64,000 nucleotides of DNA from the NCBI RefSeq assembly GCF_001667735.1, contig NZ_LZJN01000191.1, forward strand, positions 62,001-126,000. The letters are read 5' to 3'. The position numbers and the translations under genes are program-made. The DNA is from Mycobacterium sp. E183. Its GTDB lineage: Bacteria; Actinomycetota; Actinomycetes; Mycobacteriales; Mycobacteriaceae. The notes beneath the pieces were generated by a model. It did not search any database and was not told the DNA's origin. It saw only the letters and a program-made list of their open reading frames with translations. Below, one piece after another: positions 44,128-52,865 of the stretch (positions are counted from its first letter, which is position 1; the number at the start of each line of letters is the position of its first letter).

Positions 44128-45362
44128 CTCCTACTACGCCGTTGCAGGTCTCAGAAGGTAACGTCGAATTCGATCCATTCTCTGAAGATTTCTTCAACGG
44201 GGCGTACGACACGTACAGACGCCTGCGCGACAGTGCCCCCGTCTACTACAACCCGAAGTGGGATTTCTGGGCACTGACCCGCTACGACGACGTGGCGCCC
44301 GCTACCAAGGACCACGAAACCTATTCGTCGGCAAAGGGTGCGACGCTGGACATGGTTCAGGCGCACGACGACGCGATACCAGTGCCCAAAGTGATCATCT
44401 CGATGGACCCACCCGAGCACCAGAAGATGCGCAGGCTGGTGAGCAACGTGTTCACGCCGCGTGCCATCGCGGCGTTGGAAGACATGGTGCGCGAGAAAGT
44501 CTACGAACGCATCGACGCGCTCGACCCCTCCTCGTTCGATGTGGTGGCCGATTTCTCGGCGCTGTTCCCGAATGAGGTCATCACCACCATGCTCGGAGTG
44601 CCCAAGCAGGACCGCGACCAGATCCGCATTTGGCTGGATCTGCTCCTCGAACGCCACCCGGGTGGGATCGCCACCACCGCCGCAGGGCGGGAAGCGTCGA
44701 TGAAAACCGGTCTCTACTACTACGACCTCGTGCAGCAGCGCCGCGCCGAACCTCGTGACGACATGATCAGCAGGCTCATCGAAACCGAGATCGAGCGGGA
44801 CGGTCAGGTGGAGAAGCTCACCGACGTCGATATCACCGGATTCGCGACCATGCTTGGGGGAGCTGGCGCCGAGACGGTGACGAAACTCGTCGGCAACGCC
44901 GTGGTCGCCTTCGCCGACTTTCCGGATCAGTGGCAGAAGCTGCGGAAGGACCGCAGCAAGGTGCCCGCCGCCGTCGAAGAATTGTTGCGCTATGAGGCGC
45001 CCTCGCAGTACCAGGTACGCACCGCCACCCGCGATGTGACCTTGCACGGCAGCACCATTCCCGCGGGCAGCGCAGTCCTGCTCGTCACGGGCTCGGCGAC
45101 CCGCGACGAACGGATGTTCCCCGATCCCGACCGGCTGGACATCGACCGGGAGCGCAGAATGGGCTTCAACCTCGCCTTCGGGTATGGCGTGCACAGTTGT
45201 CTGGGGGCGGCGCTGGCAAGGATGGAGAGCCGCATCGCGCTCGAGGCGCTGCTCGATCTCCTCCCTGACTATGAAGTCGACCGCGGTGGACTGCGGCGGG
45301 TGGCGATGGCGAATGTTTGTGGGTGGTCCAATGTGCCCGTACACAGGACGCGCGGAGCATGA
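44124..45362 (+). CDS. Cytochrome P450 (paralogue of the P450 at 47345)
   Basis: 412 aa. I-helix GGAGAETV, ExxR EELLR, and heme loop FGYGVHSCLG with Cys near residue 359. FDPFSEDFFN at the N-terminus, SALFPNEVITTMLGVP and SSAKG are shared with the P450 at 47345; by eye more than half of the residues are identical. Both its start (ATGA with the CoA-transferase) and its stop (ATGA with the NTF2-like gene) overlap neighbours. Confidence 0.92.
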   Translation: MTPTTPLQVSEGNVEFDPFSEDFFNGAYDTYRRLRDSAPVYYNPKWDFWALTRYDDVAPATKDHETYSSAKGATLDMVQAHDDAIPVPKVIISMDPPEHQKMRRLVSNVFTPRAIAALEDMVREKVYERIDALDPSSFDVVADFSALFPNEVITTMLGVPKQDRDQIRIWLDLLLERHPGGIATTAAGREASMKTGLYYYDLVQQRRAEPRDDMISRLIETEIERDGQVEKLTDVDITGFATMLGGAGAETVTKLVGNAVVAFADFPDQWQKLRKDRSKVPAAVEELLRYEAPSQYQVRTATRDVTLHGSTIPAGSAVLLVTGSATRDERMFPDPDRLDIDRERRMGFNLAFGYGVHSCLGAALARMESRIALEALLDLLPDYEVDRGGLRRVAMANVCGWSNVPVHRTRGA

Positions 45363-45907
45363 CCTCCGATCGAGTTGCCCTGCACCACAGGCTGGCCCGC
45401 GCAAAATGGGAGACGTACGCAAGAGCCCCGGAGACGAAAAAAATCACATACGGCGATGAGTGGATCTACTCGCCAGACGCCGTAATGGTGTGCCCCCTGT
45501 TCAACGGCGGCGCCGATCATGTGATGGCCGACCTCGCCTCCGAGGAGGTGCTCGCGGCCATGCAACGCTACGCGCCCGACGGTGACATGCTTACCTGCGA
45601 ATTCCGCATGTGGTGGAAGCACATGCCCGACTTTCGAATCGTTACCCCGTTCGACTGCAGGCCCGCCGATTGGGGGTTTGCGGTCCGCGACACCTATGCG
45701 GGAACGCTGGCCGACGGGACCGTTCTGCAGCTTCACGAATGGGATTACGTATGGACCAATGACGAGGGCCACATCACTCGTTGGGACTGGTTTGTCGATT
45801 CCCGGGAGTGGCACCCCTTCCTCGATCTCATCGGCCTCGATCGCGACAGCCTGACGTATCAGGCGTACACAGAGAACTTCCTGCGTGAAGGCAGCATTGT
45901 AGGTTGA
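45359..45907 (+). CDS. NTF2-like protein
   Basis: 182 aa. The start at ATG 45359 overlaps the P450 stop (ATGA). It shows the cone-fold pattern of SnoaL/NTF2-like proteins: ITYGDEWIYSPDAVM, DYVWTNDEGHITRWDWFVDS, with many aromatic residues lining a hydrophobic pocket. An isomerase/dehydratase role on the P450 product is possible but unproven. Five bases after its stop a truncated MaoC fragment begins on the other strand. Confidence 0.72.
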   Translation: MTSDRVALHHRLARAKWETYARAPETKKITYGDEWIYSPDAVMVCPLFNGGADHVMADLASEEVLAAMQRYAPDGDMLTCEFRMWWKHMPDFRIVTPFDCRPADWGFAVRDTYAGTLADGTVLQLHEWDYVWTNDEGHITRWDWFVDSREWHPFLDLIGLDRDSLTYQAYTENFLREGSIVG

Positions 45908-45911
45908 GGTT

Positions 45912-46001
45912 TGGCGCCTTGACCGGCTGTCCAGAACTGATCGGTTCGCCGGTCAGCGCATCGAGAGGCTCGCGCAACGCGTCCTTCGCTGCTTCGGTCA
46001 C
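45912..46001 (-). pseudogene. Truncated 5' remnant of a MaoC-like hydratase gene
   Basis: Begins GTG at 46001 and encodes about 30 residues (ending PISSGQPVKAP) that match the first 30 of the MaoC gene at 56672-57220, with 24 of 30 identical. The DNA matches at roughly five of six positions. The match ends at 45912, next to the stop of the NTF2-like gene, and the frame then runs into unrelated sequence. The rest of the gene is missing. This looks like a deletion scar of a former second chsH2-like gene. The 46002-46133 stretch holds nothing else that I can identify. Confidence 0.75.
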
Positions 46002-46133
46002 GGGTGTGGGTGAAGTGAGATGCCCTTCATCGCAAAGCAACCCGCGACCCAGATTCTGATCGCGCCGGGTTTTGCGGCGCAATTGACCACAGCGCGCTCG
46101 CGCGCCGGCAGGCTGATTCGCGCAAGCGGGTCA

Positions 46134-47240
46134 CTAAACAGGGCGCGTTCGCGATTGCCTGCTCACTATCGCCGGACCCGCCAAGGGAGAGCCAAGCACG
46201 CCAGGCGCCGCGTCCACGACCGCGGGTATGGAGTTGACCGCGGCCAGCGCTGTCACCGCTACACCCGGATTGACCCGATCCGAGGGCGATTGCTCGAAGT
46301 ACAGCTCCAGGGACATACTGGGCCGTCCCTCGACCCGGATGACCATGCCGCCTTGGTTTTCCCTCGACGGCCGCGGCCAACGCTGCGGCCAGGGTGTGGA
46401 ACTCACCGTCGCGAAATACTGCACCGCGACCACTGACCGCCCATCGATGACGCCGGCCAGCTGCCAGCGGTGCGCGCAAATCGTCCCTTCAGCAATCGTG
46501 CCGAGGGCAGTCTGCAAATCCGTTGGCGCGAGAAGTGTTTCCCAATCCAGTTCGACTCCATCGAGTTCCAGGCCTAGGGTGTCGGCGATGTAGCGCACCA
46601 CGGTCTCCCAGTCGTGGGTGACCTTGCCCGATGCGATTCGGGCGGGCACGTGCCCGTTCGGCTTTCCAAAGCCCATGGATTCGTGCAGCACCTCCCAAAT
46701 GGGATAGGACTTGTCCAGGTCGATCGCATATTCGTCCATCCGGTAGGAATCGACGGTTCCGGCGCCGGCAAGCAGGGCGGTGGGGACGTTGAGACTAATG
46801 AAGCCCGGCTCGGCGCCGGTGGCGTAGAAGGTCGAATTGCCATTCGCCGCCGCGGCTTCGACGGCCGCGCGCCACTCCGGTGGCGCCGCAGGCGGGTAGA
46901 CCATTGGGATCGTCGAGATCGTCACGACGTTGATCCCCGCCTCGAGGTAAGTGATGATGTCGGTGATCGCGTCATTCTCGCGCCGGACGGCGGTGGCACA
47001 GTAGGTGACACAGTCGGGCCGCAGAGCCAGCACCGCGTCGAGATCGTCGGTTGCCGGTATACCGACCTCCGGTTCGCCACAAAGGCGACCCGCGTCAACT
47101 CCGGCCTTCTCGGGCGTGGACACTTTGACTCCGACGAGTTCCAGTGCCGGATCACCGAGGACTGCCCGGAGTGCCTCCTTACCGGTCAATCCCGTGCCCA
47201 CGTGAACAACCCGATACTTTCTGGATTTCTCAGTTGCCAT
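46134..47240 (-). CDS. Native amine dehydrogenase-like oxidoreductase, paralogue 6 of 6
   Basis: 368 aa. Rossmann motif VVHVGTGLTGKEAL replaces the WATG form. EKAGVDAGRLCG follows, as in paralogues 2 and 3. The C-terminal domain has IAEGTICAHRWQLAG at the position of the family's xAGTxxGxRxxx segment. It is the last gene of a - strand operon with P450, LLM enzyme, SDR, SnoaL-like and ADH genes, although a 104-bp gap separates it from the P450. Confidence 0.77.
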   Translation of the reverse strand: MATEKSRKYRVVHVGTGLTGKEALRAVLGDPALELVGVKVSTPEKAGVDAGRLCGEPEVGIPATDDLDAVLALRPDCVTYCATAVRRENDAITDIITYLEAGINVVTISTIPMVYPPAAPPEWRAAVEAAAANGNSTFYATGAEPGFISLNVPTALLAGAGTVDSYRMDEYAIDLDKSYPIWEVLHESMGFGKPNGHVPARIASGKVTHDWETVVRYIADTLGLELDGVELDWETLLAPTDLQTALGTIAEGTICAHRWQLAGVIDGRSVVAVQYFATVSSTPWPQRWPRPSRENQGGMVIRVEGRPSMSLELYFEQSPSDRVNPGVAVTALAAVNSIPAVVDAAPGVLGSPLAGPAIVSRQSRTRPV

Positions 47241-47344
47241 TGCTCAATCTCCTATGTGCGTTTTCCTAAGAGCGCCGGACCGCGGCTTGCGTCTCCACCC
47301 GCTTCGCGCACCGATGAGAGCAGCGAGTTCGTCGTGAGGACGGA

Positions 47345-48586
47345 TCATTGCGCTACCGCACGTACGGGCACGCGTCCCCATCCGAAGACATTCGGCATCT
47401 TGACCCGTTGCAGGCCCGCGACGTCTACCTCGAACTCGGGGATCAAGTCCAACAGGGCATCGATGGCAATGCGTCCCTCCATGCGCGCCAGTGCCGCGCC
47501 AAGACAGCTGTGTATTCCGTAGCCGAATCCGAGGTTGTGGCCGGAGTGCCGACGATTGATGTCGAAGCGATCTGCATCGACGAACGCTCGCTCATCCCTG
47601 GTGGCCGAACCATTGATGAGCATCACCGGATTGTGCTTGGGTATCACCGTGCCATGAAGTTCTACATCGACCTTGCTCCAACGGATGTCGTATTGCGATG
47701 GCCCCTCGTAACGCAGCAGCTCTTCGAAGGCGGCGGGAATGAGGCTTCGGTCTCGCCTCAGTGCCTGCCATTGGTCCTGGTGTCGCGCAAACACCACTGC
47801 GGCGCTTGCGACCAGCTTGGTCACCGTCTCGGCGCCCGCACCGCCGAGCATCGACGCAAAGGCCGAAATCTCCGTGTCGTCGAGGCGAGTCATGGTGCCG
47901 TCGTCGCGTTCGACCTCGACCTGGGTGAGCCGCGAAATCATGTCGTCCTGTGGGTTGGCGCGTTTCTCGACGACAAGGTCGTAGTAGTACCTCCACATGG
48001 TCACCGCCGCCTCGCGGCCGTGCGGCGTCGTGCTGATGTTTCCCGGCTCGCGTTCCAGCAGTGCGTCGAGCCAGTGCCGGATCTGCTGGCGACCGTCCGG
48101 CGGCACCCCCAACATCGTGGTGATGATCTCGACGGGGAACAGCGCCGAGAAGTCCTCGACTATGTCGAACGACGTCACATCGATGGTTTGCGCGATTGTG
48201 TCGATCACCTTCCGGATCATCGGCTCGAGCTTGGCGATCGCACGCGGGGTGAAAACCTTGTTTACCAGCGACCGCATTCTGGTGTGCTGCGGAGGGTCCA
48301 TCATGATGATCACTCCGTGCGGGATCATCGCGTCGGGATCGATGAAATGATCGAGCGTCACACCCTTCGCCGAGGAATACCTTTCGTGATCGCGCATCGC
48401 GCTCGCGACATCCTCATAGCGGGAAAGGGCCCAGAAGTCGTACTGCGTGCTGTGGTAGACCGGCGCCCGATCGCGTAGTTGGCGGTAAATCTCGAACGGA
48501 TCGTTGAAGAATTCATCCGAGAAGGGGTCGAAGTGAACGGATCCCAAAGACGTGCCTACTTCCGCCGCGCCCCCGTCAAGGCTCAT
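47345..48586 (-). CDS. Cytochrome P450 (paralogue of the P450 at 44124)
   Basis: 413 aa. I-helix GGAGAETV, ExxR EELLR, and heme loop FGYGIHSCLG with Cys near residue 361. It shares FDPFSDEFFN, SALFPVEIITTMLGVP and VFTPRAIA with the P450 at 44124, so the two arose by duplication and now sit in opposite operons. It lies 15 bp downstream of the LLM flavin enzyme gene. It may act on a related substrate or a later intermediate. Confidence 0.92.
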   Translation of the reverse strand: MSLDGGAAEVGTSLGSVHFDPFSDEFFNDPFEIYRQLRDRAPVYHSTQYDFWALSRYEDVASAMRDHERYSSAKGVTLDHFIDPDAMIPHGVIIMMDPPQHTRMRSLVNKVFTPRAIAKLEPMIRKVIDTIAQTIDVTSFDIVEDFSALFPVEIITTMLGVPPDGRQQIRHWLDALLEREPGNISTTPHGREAAVTMWRYYYDLVVEKRANPQDDMISRLTQVEVERDDGTMTRLDDTEISAFASMLGGAGAETVTKLVASAAVVFARHQDQWQALRRDRSLIPAAFEELLRYEGPSQYDIRWSKVDVELHGTVIPKHNPVMLINGSATRDERAFVDADRFDINRRHSGHNLGFGYGIHSCLGAALARMEGRIAIDALLDLIPEFEVDVAGLQRVKMPNVFGWGRVPVRAVAQ

Positions 48587-48601
48587 CTCGTGTCCTTTCG
48601 A

Positions 48602-49555
48602 CTACTGCAGCTCGGCGAATCTCTTCAAGTAGGGCCATGCGATCGCGGGCGGTATCCCGCCGCACAGTGGCGAAATGTTGAACATTTCACCTGCTGCGAT
48701 GCGCTTCCGCGCTTCGTCGACCGAGAGGATCACGTGTGACGACGTGTTGCGCAGCTCGTCGATGGTCCTGGCGGTGGTGATGTTGGCGGATACCGCGTTG
48801 TCGGGATTCCATTCCGAGTAGGCGATTGCATCGTGCAGGAGGTACTTGCCGATCTCGTCCCACGCCGCGTCGACATCGTCGGCCACGAAGCAGTTGGTGG
48901 CCGCGTCACGCTCGGGGATGACGACAAAGCCGGGCTCGAAGCCGTTGTCGCGACATGCTTTTTCGTAAGCTTCCCGCATTCCTGGCACCCCGCCGTTGGC
49001 GAGCAAGCCGAGACCGTTACGTCCAGCGCGCCGCGCGGCCGCCAGGCTGGCGCCGCCCCAGCTCATCATGGGGCCTTCCGGCGTGCGCGGCCGCGGGGTG
49101 ACTTTCATTCGTCTGCCGCCGTGTTCGATCTCTTCGCCGGCGAGGAGGCGGCGTAACACGCCGAGCTTCTCGTCCGCCAGCCTGCCGCGGTCGGACATCG
49201 AGAGTCCGAAGTGAGCGTATTCCTCAGCGCGATATCCGATTCCGAAGACGTAGGTGGCTCTGCCCGCGCTGATGTGATCCAGCACGGCGATGTCCTCGGC
49301 CAGCCGTGCCGGATCGTAGAAGGGCAGCAGAATTGTCAGGTTCACCAAGAGTTGCTTCGTGCGAGCGGCAATGGCCGCACCGAGCAGTAACGGCGACGGC
49401 AGATAACCGTCGTCCGCGCAGTGGTGTTCGCAGAGCACGACGGCGATACAGCCATGCTGCTCGGCCCATGCCGACATCTCGCTGGCGGCGGCGTATAACT
49501 CGGTGGCCGGCGCTCCGATGGTGGGCGCTCGCATGTCGAAGCGAAGGGTGAACAC
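48602..49555 (-). CDS. LLM-class (luciferase-like) flavin-dependent oxidoreductase
   Basis: 317 aa TIM-barrel protein of the luciferase-like monooxygenase/F420 reductase superfamily. Typical segments are VVLCEHHCADDGYLPSP, LLVNLTILLPFYDPARLAED, HISAGRATYVFGIGY and MMSWGGASLAAARRAGRNG. Cofactor FMN or F420 cannot be told apart from this sequence alone. It lies between an SDR (8 bp upstream) and a P450 in the - strand operon. Confidence 0.85.
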   Translation of the reverse strand: MFTLRFDMRAPTIGAPATELYAAASEMSAWAEQHGCIAVVLCEHHCADDGYLPSPLLLGAAIAARTKQLLVNLTILLPFYDPARLAEDIAVLDHISAGRATYVFGIGYRAEEYAHFGLSMSDRGRLADEKLGVLRRLLAGEEIEHGGRRMKVTPRPRTPEGPMMSWGGASLAAARRAGRNGLGLLANGGVPGMREAYEKACRDNGFEPGFVVIPERDAATNCFVADDVDAAWDEIGKYLLHDAIAYSEWNPDNAVSANITTARTIDELRNTSSHVILSVDEARKRIAAGEMFNISPLCGGIPPAIAWPYLKRFAELQ

Positions 49556-49563
49556 GGTCGCTG

Positions 49564-50397
49564 CTAACCGGGCTGCCGTGCGTCGGAACCCATGACTTCG
49601 GCGCTGGCCTGCATGATCATTCGAACCACTTCGTTGCGTGTCATGGACTTGAAAAGTTCAAATGCCATCCGGACGTCATCGCCCGTGGCGATCGTCGGTC
49701 CGTTGCCGAGGTTGGCGAACGCCTCGTCCACCACGCTCGCGGCTGTCACCGCACCCTGGGGAACCTCGTCGACGGATTTCAGTCGGCCGCGCTCGAATTC
49801 CAGTTGCCGCAGAGCCGGTGTATCGGTCATGCCGAGGACCAGACCCAGGACGTCCACGCCCTTGTCGTGCAACTCCGCCCACAGCCCCTCAGTGAAAACC
49901 ATGTCGAAGGCTTTGGTTCCTCCGTATGCCACCATGTTTCGGCCACCGGCTAGCGCAGCACCAGAAGTGAAGTTCACGATGCCGCCGCGTCCTCGGTCGA
50001 CCATGAGGCCCGAGAAGTGGTGACACAACCGCATCAGCACCAGGCAGTTGCGTTGCAGCAGGGCTTCGGCTGTCGATACCGGATTGGCAAGAAAAGGCTG
50101 GTAGTTCGGATCCCCGCCGGCGCAGTACACCAGCATGCCGACCTCGAGGTCTGCGGTGGCGTCGATGATGGACTGGGCAGCGTCGGGCTCGGTGAGATCG
50201 ATGGCGAGCGTCCGGGTTTTGACACCGGTGCGCTCGTGAATCGCCTCGGCTACCGTGTCGAGCACGCGTCGGCGACGAGCGACCAGCGCAACGTTCACTC
50301 CTTCCTGCGCCAACCTCTCGGCGAACAAGGCGCCGCATCCGTCGGACGCGCCGACGATCACCGCCCACGGTCCGTACCTCCGTGCGATGTCACCCAT
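49564..50397 (-). CDS. Short-chain dehydrogenase/reductase
   Basis: 277 aa SDR. Cofactor motif GASDGCG near residue 17, catalytic YGGTK, and Ser in NFTSGAALAG. NNAG is replaced by YCAGGD. The C-terminal third is longer than in classical SDRs. The start overlaps the SnoaL-like stop by 8 bp. Substrate unknown. Confidence 0.83.
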   Translation of the reverse strand: MGDIARRYGPWAVIVGASDGCGALFAERLAQEGVNVALVARRRRVLDTVAEAIHERTGVKTRTLAIDLTEPDAAQSIIDATADLEVGMLVYCAGGDPNYQPFLANPVSTAEALLQRNCLVLMRLCHHFSGLMVDRGRGGIVNFTSGAALAGGRNMVAYGGTKAFDMVFTEGLWAELHDKGVDVLGLVLGMTDTPALRQLEFERGRLKSVDEVPQGAVTAASVVDEAFANLGNGPTIATGDDVRMAFELFKSMTRNEVVRMIMQASAEVMGSDARQPG

Positions 50398-50797
50398 GGG
50401 CGCCCGGCACCGCAGCGAGCCGAACCGAGGTGTAGGTACGGCGGTCGATCCGCCAACCGTCCGGCGTCCGTACGGCGTGGTCGTCGTAGTAACCGACGGG
50501 GTTCGCGCCCGAGCCGTCCTCCATCAGGATCAGTGCGTCGACGTAGGTGCGGATCGTCGCGGTGTCGGTGTCTATTGAGATGGCCTGGTTGGTCATTCGA
50601 TGGATCGTGTGCGCCGCGCCGACGTGCGCTGCCTCCATGAACCGCGCAACCTCTGCGCCACCGGTCCACTGGCCGACCACACCGTAGTCGATGCGCGCAT
50701 CCTCGGCGAAGACTGTCGTGAGAAGCCGGTATTGCCGGCTGTCGATTGCCGTTGCATACCGGACTGTGAGGTCGAAAATGTCGTCGCGGTCCGACAT
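50390..50797 (-). CDS. SnoaL/NTF2-like protein
   Basis: 135 aa single-domain SnoaL_4-type protein. DIFDLTVRYATAIDSRQYRL is the first helix, FAEDARIDYG a strand, and YYDDHAVRTPDGWRIDRRTY the C-terminal sheet. The start overlaps the ADH stop (TGATG) and the stop overlaps the SDR start, so it is fully coupled. It is one of three such proteins in 8.6 kb; the role may be isomerase or dehydratase. Confidence 0.8.
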   Translation of the reverse strand: MSDRDDIFDLTVRYATAIDSRQYRLLTTVFAEDARIDYGVVGQWTGGAEVARFMEAAHVGAAHTIHRMTNQAISIDTDTATIRTYVDALILMEDGSGANPVGYYDDHAVRTPDGWRIDRRTYTSVRLAAVPGAHG

Positions 50798-51864
50798 CAG
50801 AAGTCACCGTTCGGGTGGATCACGACGCGGGGTGGGCCTTCGGATCGCCGCGCCGCCGCCAGCGCCGCGGGCACCTCGTCGAGGCCGATGATCTTGCCGA
50901 CGCTGGGCAGTGGGTTCAGCTTCCCCCCGACGACCGCATCCAGAACGCCGTACCAGTCCTGCGGGAGCGGTCCTCCACCGAACTGGAGAGTCAGGCCGTT
51001 TCGGGTGGCTTTGGTGATGTCGAGGGTGTCGCCGGTGTACCAGCCACCCGCGCAGTAAATGCGCGATGAGAACTCCGCCTCCGCGACGATGCTGTCGATG
51101 AGACCCGCAGCGCCAACGCATTCGAACACCACGGCGGAGCCGTTCATGTGGCGTTCGGCGCGCAACGTGCGGAAGGCGTCGAACACCGACCGCTGTGCCG
51201 GATCGACCAGAACATGCGCGCCGAACCCGGACTGGGCCAGTTCGCGGCGGTCGGCGCTGAAGTCGGACACGATGATCGGATCAACCCCCCGCGCGCTGAG
51301 CGCAGCGACCGCCGACAGCCCGATTGCGCCCGCGCCGACGACGATCGGGATCTCGCCGGGCTGCAGATTCGAGGCGCGGACATAAAACTCGCCGACCGCG
51401 AAGGCGTCGACCACGGCGACCGCATCGCTGGACACCGAGCCCTCTATCACCCTTGCGGTCGCCTCGGGTACCACAAGCAACTCTCCGAAACTGCCCTGCG
51501 CCTCGGGGTGCTGTCCGATAATGCGTAGACCCCCAGCGCCGCCGTCGACCAACCGGATCGGCATCGACGTCACCCTGGCCCCGATCGGGAAGGCCTCGCC
51601 GCATCCAGGGCCGTGGCCGATCACTTCACCCACGAACTCGTGCCCCAGGACAACGTCGCGGTCGGGGTCGTAGAGCGACCGACCCGTCGGATCGTCGATC
51701 GCCAATTCGGGATGGTCCATGTAGTGCACGTCGGACGCACAGATCGCGGTGCTGAGGGTCTTGAGCAGCAAATCGCCCTGCCCGGGAACGGGATCGGCAG
51801 TCTCGCGGACCGTAAGCTCCCCGCCTCGCAGCACTACGGCACGCACCGGCACCCACATCCTCAT
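50797..51864 (-). CDS. Zinc-containing alcohol/sorbitol dehydrogenase-like protein
   Basis: 355 aa medium-chain dehydrogenase. Catalytic zinc ligands are in ICASDVHYMD and GHEFVGEV. The four-cysteine structural zinc loop is absent, unlike the ADH at 18276. Rossmann motif GAGAIG and a DFSADRRELA acidic end of strand 2 indicate NAD(H). It is the first gene of the 51864-46134 operon and divergent from the IclR gene. A 20-bp palindrome lies a few bases upstream of its start. Confidence 0.85.
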   Translation of the reverse strand: MRMWVPVRAVVLRGGELTVRETADPVPGQGDLLLKTLSTAICASDVHYMDHPELAIDDPTGRSLYDPDRDVVLGHEFVGEVIGHGPGCGEAFPIGARVTSMPIRLVDGGAGGLRIIGQHPEAQGSFGELLVVPEATARVIEGSVSSDAVAVVDAFAVGEFYVRASNLQPGEIPIVVGAGAIGLSAVAALSARGVDPIIVSDFSADRRELAQSGFGAHVLVDPAQRSVFDAFRTLRAERHMNGSAVVFECVGAAGLIDSIVAEAEFSSRIYCAGGWYTGDTLDITKATRNGLTLQFGGGPLPQDWYGVLDAVVGGKLNPLPSVGKIIGLDEVPAALAAARRSEGPPRVVIHPNGDF

Positions 51865-51869
51865 GCGAT

Positions 51870-51889
51870 ATTCTCTACTATTAGAGAAT
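51870..51889. promoter_or_regulatory. 20-bp palindrome between the ADH operon and the IclR gene
   Basis: ATTCTCTACTATTAGAGAAT, perfect 8-bp arms around CTAT. The half-sites ATTCTC/GAGAAT are those of the shared box but in the outward order, as in 33490-33507. It sits 5 bp upstream of the ADH start codon and 52 bp before the IclR start. It is the natural candidate for IclR autoregulation. Confidence 0.68.
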
Positions 51890-51941
51890 AATTCATCTAA
51901 ATACTGAGTCGACCGTAGAATGCGGCGCGAGAGGAGTCAAG

Positions 51942-52847
51942 ATGCGCGGAGTCACGTCAGCACCGGCCGAGCGTGTCCTCGATGTCGTTGAGTTTCTCAG
52001 CAGGCCGGAGGATGGCGGGCACCGCTTCTCCGACGTCGCTCGCGAACTTGGCCTTTCTCAGGCCACGGCGCACTCCATACTCAAGACGTTGTGTGACCGC
52101 GGTTGGGCGACGCGTGATCCCATTTCCAAGAAGTTTGATCTTGGTCCCACTATTGCCCTCATCGCGGAGAGGTTCGAAGCAGCGCGCCCACTTCTGGCTG
52201 TCGCTCGCGAAGCCATCCACCGTCTCACTGAGGCAACCGGTGCGCCGGCCTCGGTGGTCGAGCGCAGTGGAGACGAACTGGTGATCACCGCGTTCGAAAG
52301 TCCCGACGGGTCTAACGCACCGGTCGCTTCCCTCGAGCGGATCCCCTATGCACCGCCGTTTGGGATCGCCTGCGCCGCATGGGATATCCCAACCCAACAG
52401 GAATCGTGGATTCAGCGCGGCGCGGCCGGAGACACGTCGCTGGCGGAGCGCCTTCGCGCAGTGTTGGCTCAGACGCGCGACCGCGGTTATGACGTCGATT
52501 GGATGACTCCCGCGCTGGCGCAGGCGGCTCATGCGATCGAGACGCTGTCTACCGAGACAGTGCCCCACAACTTGCGCTCCGTCGTCGACCAATTGCGCAT
52601 CGAATTCATATCGGCGAACCTGCTATCCGGCGACGGCGCACGCGATGCGCTCCGGGTTGCCACCATCTCGGCGCCCGTCCTTGACGATAGGGGACATGTG
52701 CGACTCATCCTTGGGTTCCACCCACTACGCGCCATGACGATGAGCGAAATCCATGCTGCCGCGAAACCTCTGTTGCGCGAGGTCGACCGAGTGGGCGGCC
52801 ACGCAGTGCCGTCTCTCGACGGCGCACGCGCCAAGGCGGGGTCCTAG
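51942..52847 (+). CDS. IclR-family transcriptional regulator
   Basis: 301 aa. The N-terminal winged helix (HRFSDVARELGLSQATAHSI) spans about residues 25-75, followed by an IclR effector domain (LAVAREAIHRLTEATGAPAS, ISAPVLDDRGHVRLILG). Such regulators often sense aromatic or other small acids. The ATG follows GAGGAG. It is divergent from the ADH operon across a 20-bp palindrome. Its half-sites recur in four other divergent promoters, so it could control the whole island; this is inference. Confidence 0.9.
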   Translation: MRGVTSAPAERVLDVVEFLSRPEDGGHRFSDVARELGLSQATAHSILKTLCDRGWATRDPISKKFDLGPTIALIAERFEAARPLLAVAREAIHRLTEATGAPASVVERSGDELVITAFESPDGSNAPVASLERIPYAPPFGIACAAWDIPTQQESWIQRGAAGDTSLAERLRAVLAQTRDRGYDVDWMTPALAQAAHAIETLSTETVPHNLRSVVDQLRIEFISANLLSGDGARDALRVATISAPVLDDRGHVRLILGFHPLRAMTMSEIHAAAKPLLREVDRVGGHAVPSLDGARAKAGS

Positions 52848-52865
52848 GTGCACATCGTCCTGCCG

